Source: Ferruginibacter sp.
Lineage (GTDB): Bacteria > Bacteroidota > Bacteroidia > Chitinophagales > Chitinophagaceae
Reading direction: 5' to 3'
DNA: 64,000 bases
Assembly: GCF_028288465.1 (NCBI RefSeq)
Contig: NZ_JAQBNR010000019.1
Span: 1 to 64,000 of the forward strand
Shown: one piece after another, positions 16,117 to 25,562 of the stretch
Numbering within the stretch: the stretch's first letter is position 1
Layout of the letters: each line of letters starts with the position of its first letter
The notes under the pieces: model-generated
What the model was told of the DNA's origin: nothing
Databases searched by the model: none
What the model saw: only the letters and a program-made list of their open reading frames with translations
Made by a program: the position numbers and the translations under genes

Positions 16117-18327
16117 TTAGCTTTTAGGTTTTAATAAAATATATTTGAACGAGCTGTTATAGGCGGCATCAATAAAAGCCAGCATAGCAGGCCATTTATC
16201 TTTAAGGTTATTTGCTTTTTTATATATTTTTTTGATCTTTAAAACCACCATCCCATTTTGTTCTTCCGCATCACAGGTAAAAGTGCCGGTCTCATTATCG
16301 ATACTTGTTTTTAATTCCTTTACTCCTTCAGCTGTGTAACCGTCTGGTATTTTAAAATTGATGGTCCAGTTAAGCGTTCTGGCGTACCCAACATTGATAT
16401 CATATTTTCTTACACGCTCTTCTTTTTTTATTTGTAATTGAGACCCTACCAGGCCAGCAATGTTTACCAGGTATTTTTTTCCTGCTTTTCGCACCATGCC
16501 TGCCAGTTCAAAGTCTTCTGTATACACCAGGTTTTTTGCTTTTAATGAACGGCCATCGCTGGAAATGGCGAAGTTTTTATATTTTATCTTTTGTTGAAAC
16601 TCTCCCTGCAACTCACTTTTCACCTGTTCAACTTTTGCTTCTTTAAATTCATCCTTCAGTGCTTTCACTGATTTGATGTATTCCTCTTCCTGCGCATCTT
16701 TCATTTTTTCCGTAGGAGATGAACCGCCATAATATTTATAGTCGTCCAGCATATAGGGTGTATACTTCAGGGCGGTATAAATATTCCTGGTTTTACTGAT
16801 GCCCGTGTAAGTGCTGACACGGGAAACATTCCATGTACTCATATCTGCAGCAAGTGATGCATTTATGGTGTAGTCGGAAACGTTATCCTGGAAGCCTGCA
16901 TCGGGAAGCTGTACGGGAGTTATATTCTGCGTATTTTGTTTTGTTGGTTTATCTATGATCCAAGCTTCACTACCTAACAGGTTTTCCACAAGGTCGCCCG
17001 GATTGCTGTGATCGGTCCAGTTAAAATAAAAACTATTATTCACTTTGCATACATAGCGCAGTTCCTGGTCGAATAATATATTGCTGAGTTTGCCCAAAGT
17101 ATTGGACACACTGATCAATATATCTGTGTGAATGTCTTTTTGCGAAAGCAAAAAGCTGAAAATATATGCGGCTACCTTATCACTAAAATAATTATCACGG
17201 TTTATCGCAATATTCCTCATTTTGTAATATACAAGGTTGAGAAATTCTTTATCACTGAGGTCTTTGACACCCTGCTTTTTCAACTGTGACCACACAACAG
17301 ATGCGTATGCGTATACTGTACCGTATTCGGGGTAATAATAATTTCCGGTCTGTTCAAAATCTTCCCATGCTTTTTTGGCAAGCTCTTCTTTCGTGAAACC
17401 GGTTTTAATTTCCCCCGCCTGACCAATAAGTGCTCCTTTTATTTTCTCGTTATTGGCATATATTACCTGGAATTTTGTTAAGGGATACACCTGGAATGAA
17501 CTGATAAAGTTCACATCTTTTTCAACGCCCCGGTCGCTATCTGTAAAAACATATTTAAAGAAACCGTCGTCGCTTGCGTCTGCCTTTTTAAAATCCGGAG
17601 CGCCATTTATGGATAAGGATTTGAAAAAAGATTTATTATCGGTTTCAATATTGATCTGGTTAAAAAGTATGGGATAACTTTTATTGCACACTTCGTATTG
17701 CGGATCAAACTCAATGTACCCCGTTCCCTTAACATCCAGCTTGCTTTTGGTGTTCGTAACATATTCCAATATATCGCCCGGCTCAAGATCTGGCACGGCA
17801 ACTTTATAATATCTTTTTTGAGCACCAACCTGTTGATCGAAAAAACTCTTAAAAAATTCGGGTACGTCTGATATTGACTCCACTCCTACGGCGTCATTTA
17901 AAGCAACTACTTTGGAACTGCTATCAGGCTTGGTTATCCGGGCACTAAAGCCATCTGTTTTATCGCTGTACCTGAAATAAATTTCAGTAAAAGATTTCAC
18001 AGCATTTTTATCATTCAGTTTTATTTTAAATCGTACGTTTTCAAAAAATAATAAACTTCTTTCTCCCCTGGATAAAAAACCAAACCTTGATTTTTTATCA
18101 ATGGTTACGCTTCGTTTAAAACCAAATACAATGGCCGATTCATTTTTATATTTATCGGGTACAATATTGGTGGCAAATGCAGGAATATTTTCTGCCCAAA
18201 GTGTTTTAGCATTGTCTTCAATATTATCTAAAAAATCTTCGTTAATAATAGTTTGAGCGCTGGCCGCGAAGGCAAGAAATGCAAACGCAACCGGCAGAAT
18301 TATCTTTTTATAATTAATTGTTTTCAT
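16117..18327 (-). CDS. DUF3857-type secreted protein with degenerate transglutaminase-like region
   Basis: A 736-residue protein with a clean signal peptide (MKTINYKKI start, cleavage after ASAQ near residue 25). The N-terminal third shows the DUF3857 features FLSRGERSLLFFENVRFKIK and the LEPGDILEYV turn near residue 190. The middle region, where a transglutaminase-like core should be, lacks the expected GDCKG motif: the equivalent part reads FLNLVYYKMRNIAINRDNYF and YVCKVNNSFYFNW, with no Cys/His/Asp triad. The C-terminal beta-rich half resembles the matching part of the neighbouring DUF3857 protein. The two genes are 13 bases apart, so they are cotranscribed paralogues, one probably active and this one likely non-catalytic. 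Envelope location is inferred. Substrate unknown. Confidence 0.75.
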   Translation of the reverse strand: MKTINYKKIILPVAFAFLAFAASAQTIINEDFLDNIEDNAKTLWAENIPAFATNIVPDKYKNESAIVFGFKRSVTIDKKSRFGFLSRGERSLLFFENVRFKIKLNDKNAVKSFTEIYFRYSDKTDGFSARITKPDSSSKVVALNDAVGVESISDVPEFFKSFFDQQVGAQKRYYKVAVPDLEPGDILEYVTNTKSKLDVKGTGYIEFDPQYEVCNKSYPILFNQINIETDNKSFFKSLSINGAPDFKKADASDDGFFKYVFTDSDRGVEKDVNFISSFQVYPLTKFQVIYANNEKIKGALIGQAGEIKTGFTKEELAKKAWEDFEQTGNYYYPEYGTVYAYASVVWSQLKKQGVKDLSDKEFLNLVYYKMRNIAINRDNYFSDKVAAYIFSFLLSQKDIHTDILISVSNTLGKLSNILFDQELRYVCKVNNSFYFNWTDHSNPGDLVENLLGSEAWIIDKPTKQNTQNITPVQLPDAGFQDNVSDYTINASLAADMSTWNVSRVSTYTGISKTRNIYTALKYTPYMLDDYKYYGGSSPTEKMKDAQEEEYIKSVKALKDEFKEAKVEQVKSELQGEFQQKIKYKNFAISSDGRSLKAKNLVYTEDFELAGMVRKAGKKYLVNIAGLVGSQLQIKKEERVRKYDINVGYARTLNWTINFKIPDGYTAEGVKELKTSIDNETGTFTCDAEEQNGMVVLKIKKIYKKANNLKDKWPAMLAFIDAAYNSSFKYILLKPKS

Positions 18328-18340
18328 TGCGGTTGGCTGT

Positions 18341-20347
18341 TTATTTTTTGGTAATGCTTAGTAAATATTTATTGAACTCTTTGATAGATTCAATAAATTT
18401 TTTCCAGTTGGCGAAGTCTGCTTTTTTAATAATGCTGTTGTTGATAGCCAGTTCTTTTTTAAGCACTACTTTATTTCCTGTGATGGTATATTCACCTTTA
18501 AAACTGTAACCGTCAAACTTCAGTTCCAGGTTATCTGGCTTGTCAACAAATTTTTTGTCGGCAGGAATGGTAAGAGCAATTTCATCTTCAAATTTTACCA
18601 GTGCATCCAAATCGTAGCCTTCAATTCTTTTTTCATCCGGAATAAATTTGTCTAATGATTTTGGAAAGAAGTCTATGCCTACGTATTTGTCGCCGCTGAT
18701 AGTATTTACGGTATTAGATAAATCCACATCGCCTTCAATGGTTACGGGCAGTTCCCTGTTTTTCAGATCGCTGGTTTTTAGGTTAGTGGCAACCATATTG
18801 TCATTGCCAAATTCAAGATAATCATTCAGGTATTCCTGCTGCGATGTCACCGGCAGGTTTTGAAACGACTGATGAAATTCTGTTCTTTCATTGCCGGTAA
18901 GTACAACTTTCACTTTGCCGTTCAGCTTATCATTTGCCAGTGTAAAATCAGCCCTGGTAATAATTTTATTGTCATTGGCTGTAGAAGACGGCACTGTTTT
19001 AATTTCGTATTTATCGCCATTTGCAATCATTACTTCCTTACCCTGAATTCGAAAAGCATTTTCACCGAATGGCGAGTAACTTTCAGTACCATCCAGTTCG
19101 TAGGTTTTGCCGCCAAAGTACAAAGTGCAAATAGCATGATTGTTTACGCAAAGGGCAGGCATGCTTTGCGGATAGGGAATAAGGCGGGTGCCTATCCAGC
19201 TAAAGCGGCCATCATAGCCGGCCAGCTTCAGCATTTCTGTTAGCAAGTTGGCCATGCCTTTGCAATCGCCATACTTTTTTGCCAACACATCCTGCGCCGG
19301 AGTGGGTATATACCCTGAGTAACCATCTTCGTATGCGATGTAACGGATGTTGTCCTGTACCCAGTAATAAATAGCTTTTATTTTATCCAGATCTGTGGTT
19401 TTGCCCAGGATAATTTTTGTTACCAGCTGCTGTACTTTATCCTGTACGTTACCGGCCATTAAATACAGGCGGTTGTTCCAGTTGTACACATCATCTGCCT
19501 TATCAAATCCTTTCAACGTCTCGCCTTTGCTTTCGAAGGATTTTATTTGTACAATGATATGCGGATCCGTATAGGCTCTTCCAATGCGACTATACTCCGG
19601 CTTGTAGGCGGGAATATCTTTCATGGTAAAAACATAGTTGGTAAAACCGCCTTTTTTATTTTCCTGGATCTCGATCTTACGGCCTTCAAAATTCATTTTT
19701 TTAAAATCTACCGTTAACCAGTCCGGCACTTTAAATTCAAATACCTGCTCTTTGATTGGGTAAGCCGCATGAAAAAATAGCCGGGTTAAATACTTACCAT
19801 CCAGGTAAACCTTTTTAACCATTACTCTTGCCATATCACCTTTTTGAGAAAAGCGCAAAGGGTAAAACTGCACCCGGCTATCATCAAAGAAAACGCCATC
19901 ATCCGTTACTGAGCGGTCTATGCCGCCCCGGTCGGAGGTGATATATTTACTGTTATATTTGAAAGCCCTTTTAAACGTTTTCAACTGAATAAACTTGTTG
20001 TAATATTCAGCATAGGTCATACCCGAAAATTTTTTAAGCGATAGAAATTCGTATTCTGCGTCTTCCTGTATTTCCACCACTTTATCATTGAGGGCGTTTT
20101 TACCCTTGTCAAAAGTGAAATAGCGGTAAGATGATTTACAGATAATGCCATCATCTTTAAATTTTTTAGCATAAAATTCTGCCGTACTAAGGTCATCATC
20201 ATTTTGGGCCTGTATCGGGAAAGAGAAGAAAGAAAACAAGCAGAACAGCGAAAACGAAAGGGATGATTTGGTAAGGGTCCATCTTTTTACAATGTAACAA
20301 GCGGAGGTACGTTTAGCCGGGTAGCTAACGCTGGGGGTATGATTCAT
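18341..20347 (-). CDS. DUF3857 and transglutaminase-like domain secreted protein
   Basis: A 668-residue exported protein: DUF3857 domain (about residues 60-280) followed by a transglutaminase-like cysteine protease fold. The triad is visible as C362 in KKYGDCKGMANLL, H404 in VNNHAICTLYF and D419 in TYELDGTES, with WVQDNIRYIAYEDGYSGYIP leading in. The signal peptide core SFSLFCLFSFFSFPIQAQ is preceded by an unusually long 28-residue n-region, so the true start may be a non-ATG codon downstream of 20347. Proteins of this type in Bacteroidota have no settled substrate. Peptide or amide cleavage or crosslinking in the periplasm is plausible. It is the first gene of a two-gene unit ending at the terminator near 15940. 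Confidence 0.8.
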   Translation of the reverse strand: MNHTPSVSYPAKRTSACYIVKRWTLTKSSLSFSLFCLFSFFSFPIQAQNDDDLSTAEFYAKKFKDDGIICKSSYRYFTFDKGKNALNDKVVEIQEDAEYEFLSLKKFSGMTYAEYYNKFIQLKTFKRAFKYNSKYITSDRGGIDRSVTDDGVFFDDSRVQFYPLRFSQKGDMARVMVKKVYLDGKYLTRLFFHAAYPIKEQVFEFKVPDWLTVDFKKMNFEGRKIEIQENKKGGFTNYVFTMKDIPAYKPEYSRIGRAYTDPHIIVQIKSFESKGETLKGFDKADDVYNWNNRLYLMAGNVQDKVQQLVTKIILGKTTDLDKIKAIYYWVQDNIRYIAYEDGYSGYIPTPAQDVLAKKYGDCKGMANLLTEMLKLAGYDGRFSWIGTRLIPYPQSMPALCVNNHAICTLYFGGKTYELDGTESYSPFGENAFRIQGKEVMIANGDKYEIKTVPSSTANDNKIITRADFTLANDKLNGKVKVVLTGNERTEFHQSFQNLPVTSQQEYLNDYLEFGNDNMVATNLKTSDLKNRELPVTIEGDVDLSNTVNTISGDKYVGIDFFPKSLDKFIPDEKRIEGYDLDALVKFEDEIALTIPADKKFVDKPDNLELKFDGYSFKGEYTITGNKVVLKKELAINNSIIKKADFANWKKFIESIKEFNKYLLSITKK

Positions 20348-20511
20348 GCAATGCTGGTTAAGATATCGACAAAGTGTAAATGTACAGGTATATAACTATT
20401 ATTTATCCATATTATTTTATATAAGATTAAAATTAATGAGATTAAGATACACTTTTACAATGGGGCTCTCAGGTCAAGCACGAGACTTCATTGATAAAGT
20501 AGTAAACAGAT

Positions 20512-22209
20512 TTATTTTGTTTTATTGTCAGCTGCCATATTCAGCTCAAGCCAGTTTTTTTCAGGACTTATTCTTGCAACTACACTATCGTTTGGTTTTG
20601 AAAATATTCCTTTTTTGGTTGTGATGGAATAATTCATGTGTTCAAACCTGCAATCCAGCCGGTGCAGGTTTATTTTTTGAAATGGTAGTTTAACGCTGTC
20701 TGCTGCATTGAGATCAAGAAACCATTTTACGTTGTCTTTCGCACGCAGGTTTATTTTTATACTCCGTTCATCGATATCCATTTGCAGAGTTCCATCAACA
20801 GATTGCAGAGGCCAGGCGATATGCAATTTGCCACGAACAGAATCGGTTATTATAGGATCACCGCCTGTCAACAGTGTTTCCTTCCCATCAATAACGGCTT
20901 TAAAACGCAGACCAGCGATATTCCCTGGTTTGCTCCAGATATAGCCGTCAACAAAGGGAAGCGTAAAAAACGAACATTCGTTGGATGTGGCTTTGTTCAA
21001 AGTGTAAAATGATGGAAAATTTTCGTCGAATAAATGAATATCACGAAAACGCAGCGTGCCATTTTCCCACAACAAATTGAGGCGGTAAAAGCGGCTGTTA
21101 AACCAAACGGTTTTATGGTTTCCTTCTTCCAGGTCGTTTGTTACAGTTACCGAAGTGGCGGGTGTAATTTTATAATGGTCTTTAAACCATTGGCCGGAGG
21201 CAGCCAGTGTTTCCACCTGTAGTTTCTTTTCATCTCTAAGCCGGGCAATTAAAGGCAATTGTATGGCAAATCCTTTTGCCATGGCATCCCGGGTAAACGA
21301 ATTTTCCTGGCCCGCCTGCGTATAATTATATTCCATATCTGCGCCCTCAACAAATTCTTTAAAGTACCAGTTAACCCAGGCAGAATCGCCGCCAGCCGAT
21401 GGATAAACGGGCTCCAATGTTACAACGCCTTGTCTTGCTGATCCAAAACCATTGTCGTACTGACGAATTGGGTCACTACCGAGCATGCGAAAGATGGGCA
21501 CGGGTGTTTGATTCTTTTCATTTTGGGCGGGCATGTACGAATTTATTTTACTGGGATAATAAGCCTGGTTCCAGTAACCTCCCCACAACGTGTAGCCATC
21601 GGTACCATATTGGTCCTTACAATTGCAGGACGCTACAATATGGTATTTGGTATACAGGTAATTCAGCGTGTGTGCATCAATAAACCAGGAGCCGACAGAC
21701 TTTGGATAGTAACCAAATATTTTTTTAAAGTCGGCCATGTATACATCACATAATTTCTCTCTTTCCACGGGTGTATAACCGGTGGAAAATCCAACATCAG
21801 CAAACCAATCCCAGGGGTAACGGCCACGCCATTTAAGGCCGGCTTTTTCAACCAGCGGCTGCGGAATTTCCCACCATGCCCCTACTTCAAAACTATTTCG
21901 GGGCAAGGCTTTCAGTAAGTTTTGATAGCGTGCATCCATCAGCGCATCGTACTGCAACAAAAACGTTCCGCCCAGTTTGTATTGTTGCATCATTTCTACC
22001 TGCTTTGCAACAGTTTCATACAACACCTGTTCTGTAACGGCGCTATCTCTCGGCTCCAGCAACCGGATAAAATTTACAATGTTTACTATTTTAGGATGGC
22101 TGGGATTTTTAGGAGGAAAGCCTTGATGACTGCCCGTTTTGTTAAAAGAAGATAGCATGCAAATGCTGGTAAAACCAGTTAGCACAAAGCCAATTATTTT
22201 TTTATTCAT
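20512..22209 (-). CDS. Secreted protein of unknown function, Trp/Tyr-rich, possible NodB-like or glycosidase barrel
   Basis: A 565-residue protein starting MNKKIIGFVLTGFTSICML, an uncleaved or cleavable signal sequence. I do not recognise the family. The N-terminal half has motifs typical of carbohydrate-active alpha/beta barrels: FEVGAWWEIPQPLVEK near residue 126, YPKSVGSWFIDAHTLNYL near 188, then SCNCKDQYGTDGYTLWGGYW. The VGSWFIDAHT segment is reminiscent of polysaccharide deacetylase (NodB) folds. The C-terminal part (from about 380) looks like a beta-sandwich. A free cysteine pair CNC is notable. Position between the DUF3179 gene (119 bases upstream on its strand) and the DUF3857 pair gives no firm functional hint. 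Confidence 0.6.
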   Translation of the reverse strand: MNKKIIGFVLTGFTSICMLSSFNKTGSHQGFPPKNPSHPKIVNIVNFIRLLEPRDSAVTEQVLYETVAKQVEMMQQYKLGGTFLLQYDALMDARYQNLLKALPRNSFEVGAWWEIPQPLVEKAGLKWRGRYPWDWFADVGFSTGYTPVEREKLCDVYMADFKKIFGYYPKSVGSWFIDAHTLNYLYTKYHIVASCNCKDQYGTDGYTLWGGYWNQAYYPSKINSYMPAQNEKNQTPVPIFRMLGSDPIRQYDNGFGSARQGVVTLEPVYPSAGGDSAWVNWYFKEFVEGADMEYNYTQAGQENSFTRDAMAKGFAIQLPLIARLRDEKKLQVETLAASGQWFKDHYKITPATSVTVTNDLEEGNHKTVWFNSRFYRLNLLWENGTLRFRDIHLFDENFPSFYTLNKATSNECSFFTLPFVDGYIWSKPGNIAGLRFKAVIDGKETLLTGGDPIITDSVRGKLHIAWPLQSVDGTLQMDIDERSIKINLRAKDNVKWFLDLNAADSVKLPFQKINLHRLDCRFEHMNYSITTKKGIFSKPNDSVVARISPEKNWLELNMAADNKTK

Positions 22210-22236
22210 TTGATGGATTATCTTTTTCTCTATTTA

Positions 22237-22270
22237 ACAAAAAGGGATTCGGCTGGCGCCTGGCGTCAGC
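22237..22270 (-). terminator. Possible terminator after the DUF3179 gene
   Basis: On the minus strand GCTGACGCC-A-GGCGCCAGC (complement of 22252-22270) folds with one A-C mismatch and a very short loop, followed after several bases by CCCTTTTTG. It lies between the DUF3179 stop at 22329 and the next gene start at 22209. The stem is imperfect and the T-run is displaced, so this is tentative. Confidence 0.3.
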
Positions 22271-22328
22271 AACTGCAATATCAGCAATAAAATAGTATAA
22301 GGGAAAAAGCCTTTTGAAAAACAGGTGC

Positions 22329-23465
22329 TTATTTTTTTGTCTCAGGATTAAAAGTTCGCCAGCTGTGCCAAAACTCCTGATAGACAGGCAAAGCTTTTAA
22401 TGATTTACCGCCCTCGACGGCTTTTCCGTCCACAGTGTATTTCAGCTTATTTTGTACAAGCGTATCGTTGTTCAAGGCAAAGCTATTTGCGGGATCGGTG
22501 TTTTCAAATGCAAAGAAACTTTTATCGTCTTGCGCCAAAACCAGGATAATATTTTTTCCATCCAGGGTATCGTTGATAATGCGTTTTTCTTTTAGCTGGT
22601 TCCAGTCGTATGCTTTCTTTTCCTTGCCAGCTTTTACGCCAATCACCCACGATTTATTTTTCCAGCTAAGGCTGTCCGTACCGGTTAGTTTGCTGGTACT
22701 TTTGCCACTTTCAAATTTACCGGTCGTGTCATATTCATTTTTAAATGCCGGGTCTTCCTGCATCACGAACGAGTTGGGATTAAGTGCCAGCCACTTTGTT
22801 AAGGAGGTTTGCGTGCTAAAAAATTCCGGCAGTCTTTGTCCTTTTAATTTTCCGGTGATGGCTTCCCCGGTTGCCTGCCGCCACCAGCTTTTTGTCGTCG
22901 CATCTTCCAGCATGGCATTGAAATGATCCATACCAACCAAACGAAATTGTTCCGGTTTGCCATATACAATTGGTTCGTATACGCGGCCCGTTCTGCACAC
23001 GGTACAATAAGTAATCAATAATGGTTTACCGCCCACTGTATCCTGCACCTGGTGATGATAACCTAAAAACCTGATGGGGTAAGCTTTTGCTTCGCCGTTG
23101 TTGACCACGCCAATTACCAATCTCCCGGAATCTACCTTATTATTGGTTTCATTTGCCATCACCACTTGTGTTGGTTTATAAAACATATGGTCTGCGGCCA
23201 TTTGAAAATTGACGATATAAATTACTGAAACAAGCAGCAGCAAAAACAGTAACGGTGTCCACCACCTCTTCCATTCGAACTTGTATGCACCAACTATAAT
23301 CATTGCCGCAAACACTATCCTAAATGCCCAGCGCCATTGGTATAAAAAATATGCCACATCAATACTATTCATCTGCTGGCTGCCCGGCATTGGCATGATG
23401 AGGTACACATTCAATATTTCAAAAAACAGCAGGCCAAAGAAACCGGCATAAAATATTTTTTTCAT
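22329..23465 (-). CDS. DUF3179 domain membrane protein
   Basis: A 378-residue protein beginning MKKIFYAGFFGLLFFEILNV. A TTG nine bases upstream is possible, but the ATG at 23463-23465 is the natural start. Three or so hydrophobic segments occupy residues 5-25, 40-70 and 75-95. The remainder is a DUF3179 domain: LLITYCTVCRTGRVYEP with a CxxC pair, FRLVGMDHFNAMLEDATT and SWWRQATGEAITGKLKGQ. The function of DUF3179 is not established. The CxxC could be redox-active or metal-binding, on the outer face of the inner membrane. It is 31 bases downstream of an AhpD-like gene, within the cluster of four such genes, which supports a redox context. Confidence 0.8.
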   Translation of the reverse strand: MKKIFYAGFFGLLFFEILNVYLIMPMPGSQQMNSIDVAYFLYQWRWAFRIVFAAMIIVGAYKFEWKRWWTPLLFLLLLVSVIYIVNFQMAADHMFYKPTQVVMANETNNKVDSGRLVIGVVNNGEAKAYPIRFLGYHHQVQDTVGGKPLLITYCTVCRTGRVYEPIVYGKPEQFRLVGMDHFNAMLEDATTKSWWRQATGEAITGKLKGQRLPEFFSTQTSLTKWLALNPNSFVMQEDPAFKNEYDTTGKFESGKSTSKLTGTDSLSWKNKSWVIGVKAGKEKKAYDWNQLKEKRIINDTLDGKNIILVLAQDDKSFFAFENTDPANSFALNNDTLVQNKLKYTVDGKAVEGGKSLKALPVYQEFWHSWRTFNPETKK

Positions 23466-23496
23466 GAAATTCAATTATATGATTATTCCTTGTTCA

Positions 23497-24045
23497 TTAC
23501 TTGCTTGCATCATAACCGGCATAACCTTGCTCCGCCCTTTGCTTTGCCCTTTCAATATAATAATTTTTATCTTCCGGAGCCCAGGTGGAGAGGCCATCTA
23601 CATAACGGTTAAACATACAAAATGCTGCTGCTATTAATACAGTGTCATGTATCTCTTTGTCTGTTGCACCAGTAATTTTAGCGGCATCAATTTGTTCGGC
23701 GGTTACGTTTTTTCCGCCTTGTTGAACTTTTTCGGCGATCCATAACAACGCTTTCATTTTATCAGAAATGTTGGTGTCCATATAATCTTTCTTCACCGCA
23801 TCAATAAAGGCGCTATCGCATTCCAGGTAATGTTGTGCCAGGCCTCCATGTACATGTTGACAAAAAAAACAATCATTTAAAGAAGATACATAAGCAGCAA
23901 TTAATTCTCTTTCACCACGGCTTAGTGAATTTTCACTGCGTAACAATACTTCGGCCAGGTCGTTCAATGGTTTGGCTGTTGCAGGACTAAAAGCCATCGG
24001 TCCCCTGATGCCGGGAAAGTCGTTTTCTAAATTAATATGAGCCAT
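23497..24045 (-). CDS. AhpD-like / carboxymuconolactone decarboxylase family protein (paralogue 1)
   Basis: A 182-residue protein starting MAHINLENDFPGIRG. The longer frame to 24129 is rejected because three paralogues begin at the equivalent Met. AhpD-type catalytic residues line up as E47, C59, C62 and H66 (DCFFCQHVHG), with the same E-x11-C-x2-C-x3-H spacing as Mycobacterium tuberculosis AhpD (E118, C130, C133, H137). The C-terminal helix pair contains ATDKEIHDTVLIAAAF and FNRYVDGL. The enzyme is probably a thiol peroxidase-like oxidoreductase. No signal peptide, so cytoplasmic. It lies after the SusC/SusD pair and before DUF3179. Confidence 0.85.
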   Translation of the reverse strand: MAHINLENDFPGIRGPMAFSPATAKPLNDLAEVLLRSENSLSRGERELIAAYVSSLNDCFFCQHVHGGLAQHYLECDSAFIDAVKKDYMDTNISDKMKALLWIAEKVQQGGKNVTAEQIDAAKITGATDKEIHDTVLIAAAFCMFNRYVDGLSTWAPEDKNYYIERAKQRAEQGYAGYDASK

Positions 24046-24076
24046 TGTTGGTGTATTAAATTTTGAAGTGTATTGA

Positions 24077-24204
24077 TGAATGGATAATGGATAATTTTTT
24101 AATTGATAATGAAATACAAGCGTAATCAATTTGAAATCGTTGTCTTCATTATTTGAGCTGGTTACTAACCATTATCCGTTATCCATTAAAAAATTACTCA
24201 TTAA
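24077..24204. repeat. Imperfect inverted repeat of TTATCCATTATCC-type sequence
   Basis: Bases 24077-24112 (containing ATGGATAATGGATAATTTTT) and 24169-24204 (containing ATTATCCGTTATCCATTAAA) are imperfect reverse complements sharing a 12-base core TAATTTTTTAAT. They flank about 56 bases between the SusD stop at 24207 and the AhpD-like start at 24045. The repeated GGATAAT motif resembles low-complexity intergenic repeats common in Bacteroidota. It could form a hairpin in the transcript between susD and the AhpD gene. Confidence 0.5.
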
Positions 24205-24206
24205 GA

Positions 24207-25508
24207 TCATTGTTCCGTTACAGGCAATGGAAATTCCGTCCACACATCGTCCCCTGTTCTGTCTATTGGTAAGTTTGCCAGTTTGTTATACCTGCGCAAA
24301 TCTATCCAACGATGGCCTTCATAAAAAAGAGAATACCTTCTCTGGTACAACAATTCGGCTATCAGTGCATCTGTTGTTATTGCGCCTGCATAAGGAGCCA
24401 GGTTATGTCCCAGCCTTATTACATTTAATGCAGTTACTGCATCAGGAAAAGCATTGGTGTTTATTTTTGCTTCGGCATATAACAATATCAACTCTTCATT
24501 TCTTATGATGGGTAAGGGGGCTGTACTTGAAGTATACACCCATACGTCCCGGTCACTGCTGAGACCATTGAGTGAGGCGGTAGAATTTCTAACACTTGTT
24601 TTATTAATCCGGTCGTCGCCGTTTTTAATATCTGCTGCAAAGGAAGCATGCGCAACCCTCACTTCTCCACTTTGGTTTTTAGGAATAAACATCGGATTTA
24701 ACTGATCGCCGGAGCCGGTGCCAAAAACATGGTTAACACCCAGGTAAAAGTCTTTTGTTACATCAAAAAAAGATTCATTCAAGGCAGTTAATACTTCCGG
24801 CCATTTTTTACGATAGGCAGCAACACGGGCGGCGATGGCACGGTTTACTTTTAAGAGCCCGGCAGCATCATTCAAACCATCAAAGCCGGCAAGCGGAAAT
24901 GCTACTGCAGCTGTTGCGAAATCTGTTTTCGCGGAATCCAAAATAGATGCGATGGCAGTTAGCCCATCATCATAATTAACAAATGCACCTAAGTTATCCG
25001 GGTCTGTTACATTTATTCTTATTCCTTTTGTATAGGTAAGATTGAGATTCAGTAATAACTGGTAGGCTTTGATGGTCCTTGCAAAACCGATATAACCGCT
25101 TTTTTCTGAACTACTGATTAGACTTGAATTGGTGGCAGCCAGGATAAGTATGTTACAATTTTTTACAACCCGGTAACGGGCAGCCCATGGATTGGTGATA
25201 TAAAAATTACTGTTGCTTAGTGTAGCATCATTTGCACCTAAGAGGTCAGTAACATAGCGGGGCTCTGATCCGGAAAAACGGTATCCTTCCCTTCCGATGG
25301 TGCCTACATCATCCAGGTAAAAAGCGATGTTGTTGCGCATGCCGGATTCGGTGCCACTCACCAAATTATTCAATTCGCTTTTGGAGGCGTTGCCTAGAAA
25401 TTGTTCAATTGTTGGACTGTTTAAATTGCCATAATCTTTTTTGCAGGCAGAAAAGAAAATAGCTGTTGCAATTACTATGGCGGTGTATATATATTTACTG
25501 TGTTTCAT
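24207..25508 (-). CDS. SusD/RagB family outer-membrane lipoprotein
   Basis: A 433-residue SusD-like protein. The lipobox FFSACKK puts the lipidated Cys near residue 21. Helical repeat features follow: NPWAARYRVVKNCNILILAA near residue 105, an SGYIGFARTIKAYQLLLNL segment near 137, IRNEELILLYAEAKINTN near 340 and the terminal YQRRYSLFYEGHRWIDLRR typical of SusD C-termini. It forms the surface lid of the SusC channel encoded 54 bases upstream and binds the ligand. At 433 residues it is short for the family. The ligand cannot be read from sequence. The neighbours are redox proteins, not glycosidases, so the cargo may be non-glycan. Confidence 0.9.
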   Translation of the reverse strand: MKHSKYIYTAIVIATAIFFSACKKDYGNLNSPTIEQFLGNASKSELNNLVSGTESGMRNNIAFYLDDVGTIGREGYRFSGSEPRYVTDLLGANDATLSNSNFYITNPWAARYRVVKNCNILILAATNSSLISSSEKSGYIGFARTIKAYQLLLNLNLTYTKGIRINVTDPDNLGAFVNYDDGLTAIASILDSAKTDFATAAVAFPLAGFDGLNDAAGLLKVNRAIAARVAAYRKKWPEVLTALNESFFDVTKDFYLGVNHVFGTGSGDQLNPMFIPKNQSGEVRVAHASFAADIKNGDDRINKTSVRNSTASLNGLSSDRDVWVYTSSTAPLPIIRNEELILLYAEAKINTNAFPDAVTALNVIRLGHNLAPYAGAITTDALIAELLYQRRYSLFYEGHRWIDLRRYNKLANLPIDRTGDDVWTEFPLPVTEQ

Positions 25509-25562
25509 TTTGATAGTTTTATTTGCTTTGTTTAATTGATCCGTTTTTACTTTTCAAAAGAT

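Noticed and set aside
22435-22926. 163-codon plus-strand open frame
   Set aside because: Antisense to the DUF3179 gene. Composition is that of a complementary frame and it has no domain or upstream signals.
24077-24204. Repeats as a possible CRISPR array
   Set aside because: Only two inverted, imperfect copies. No regular spacers and no cas genes.
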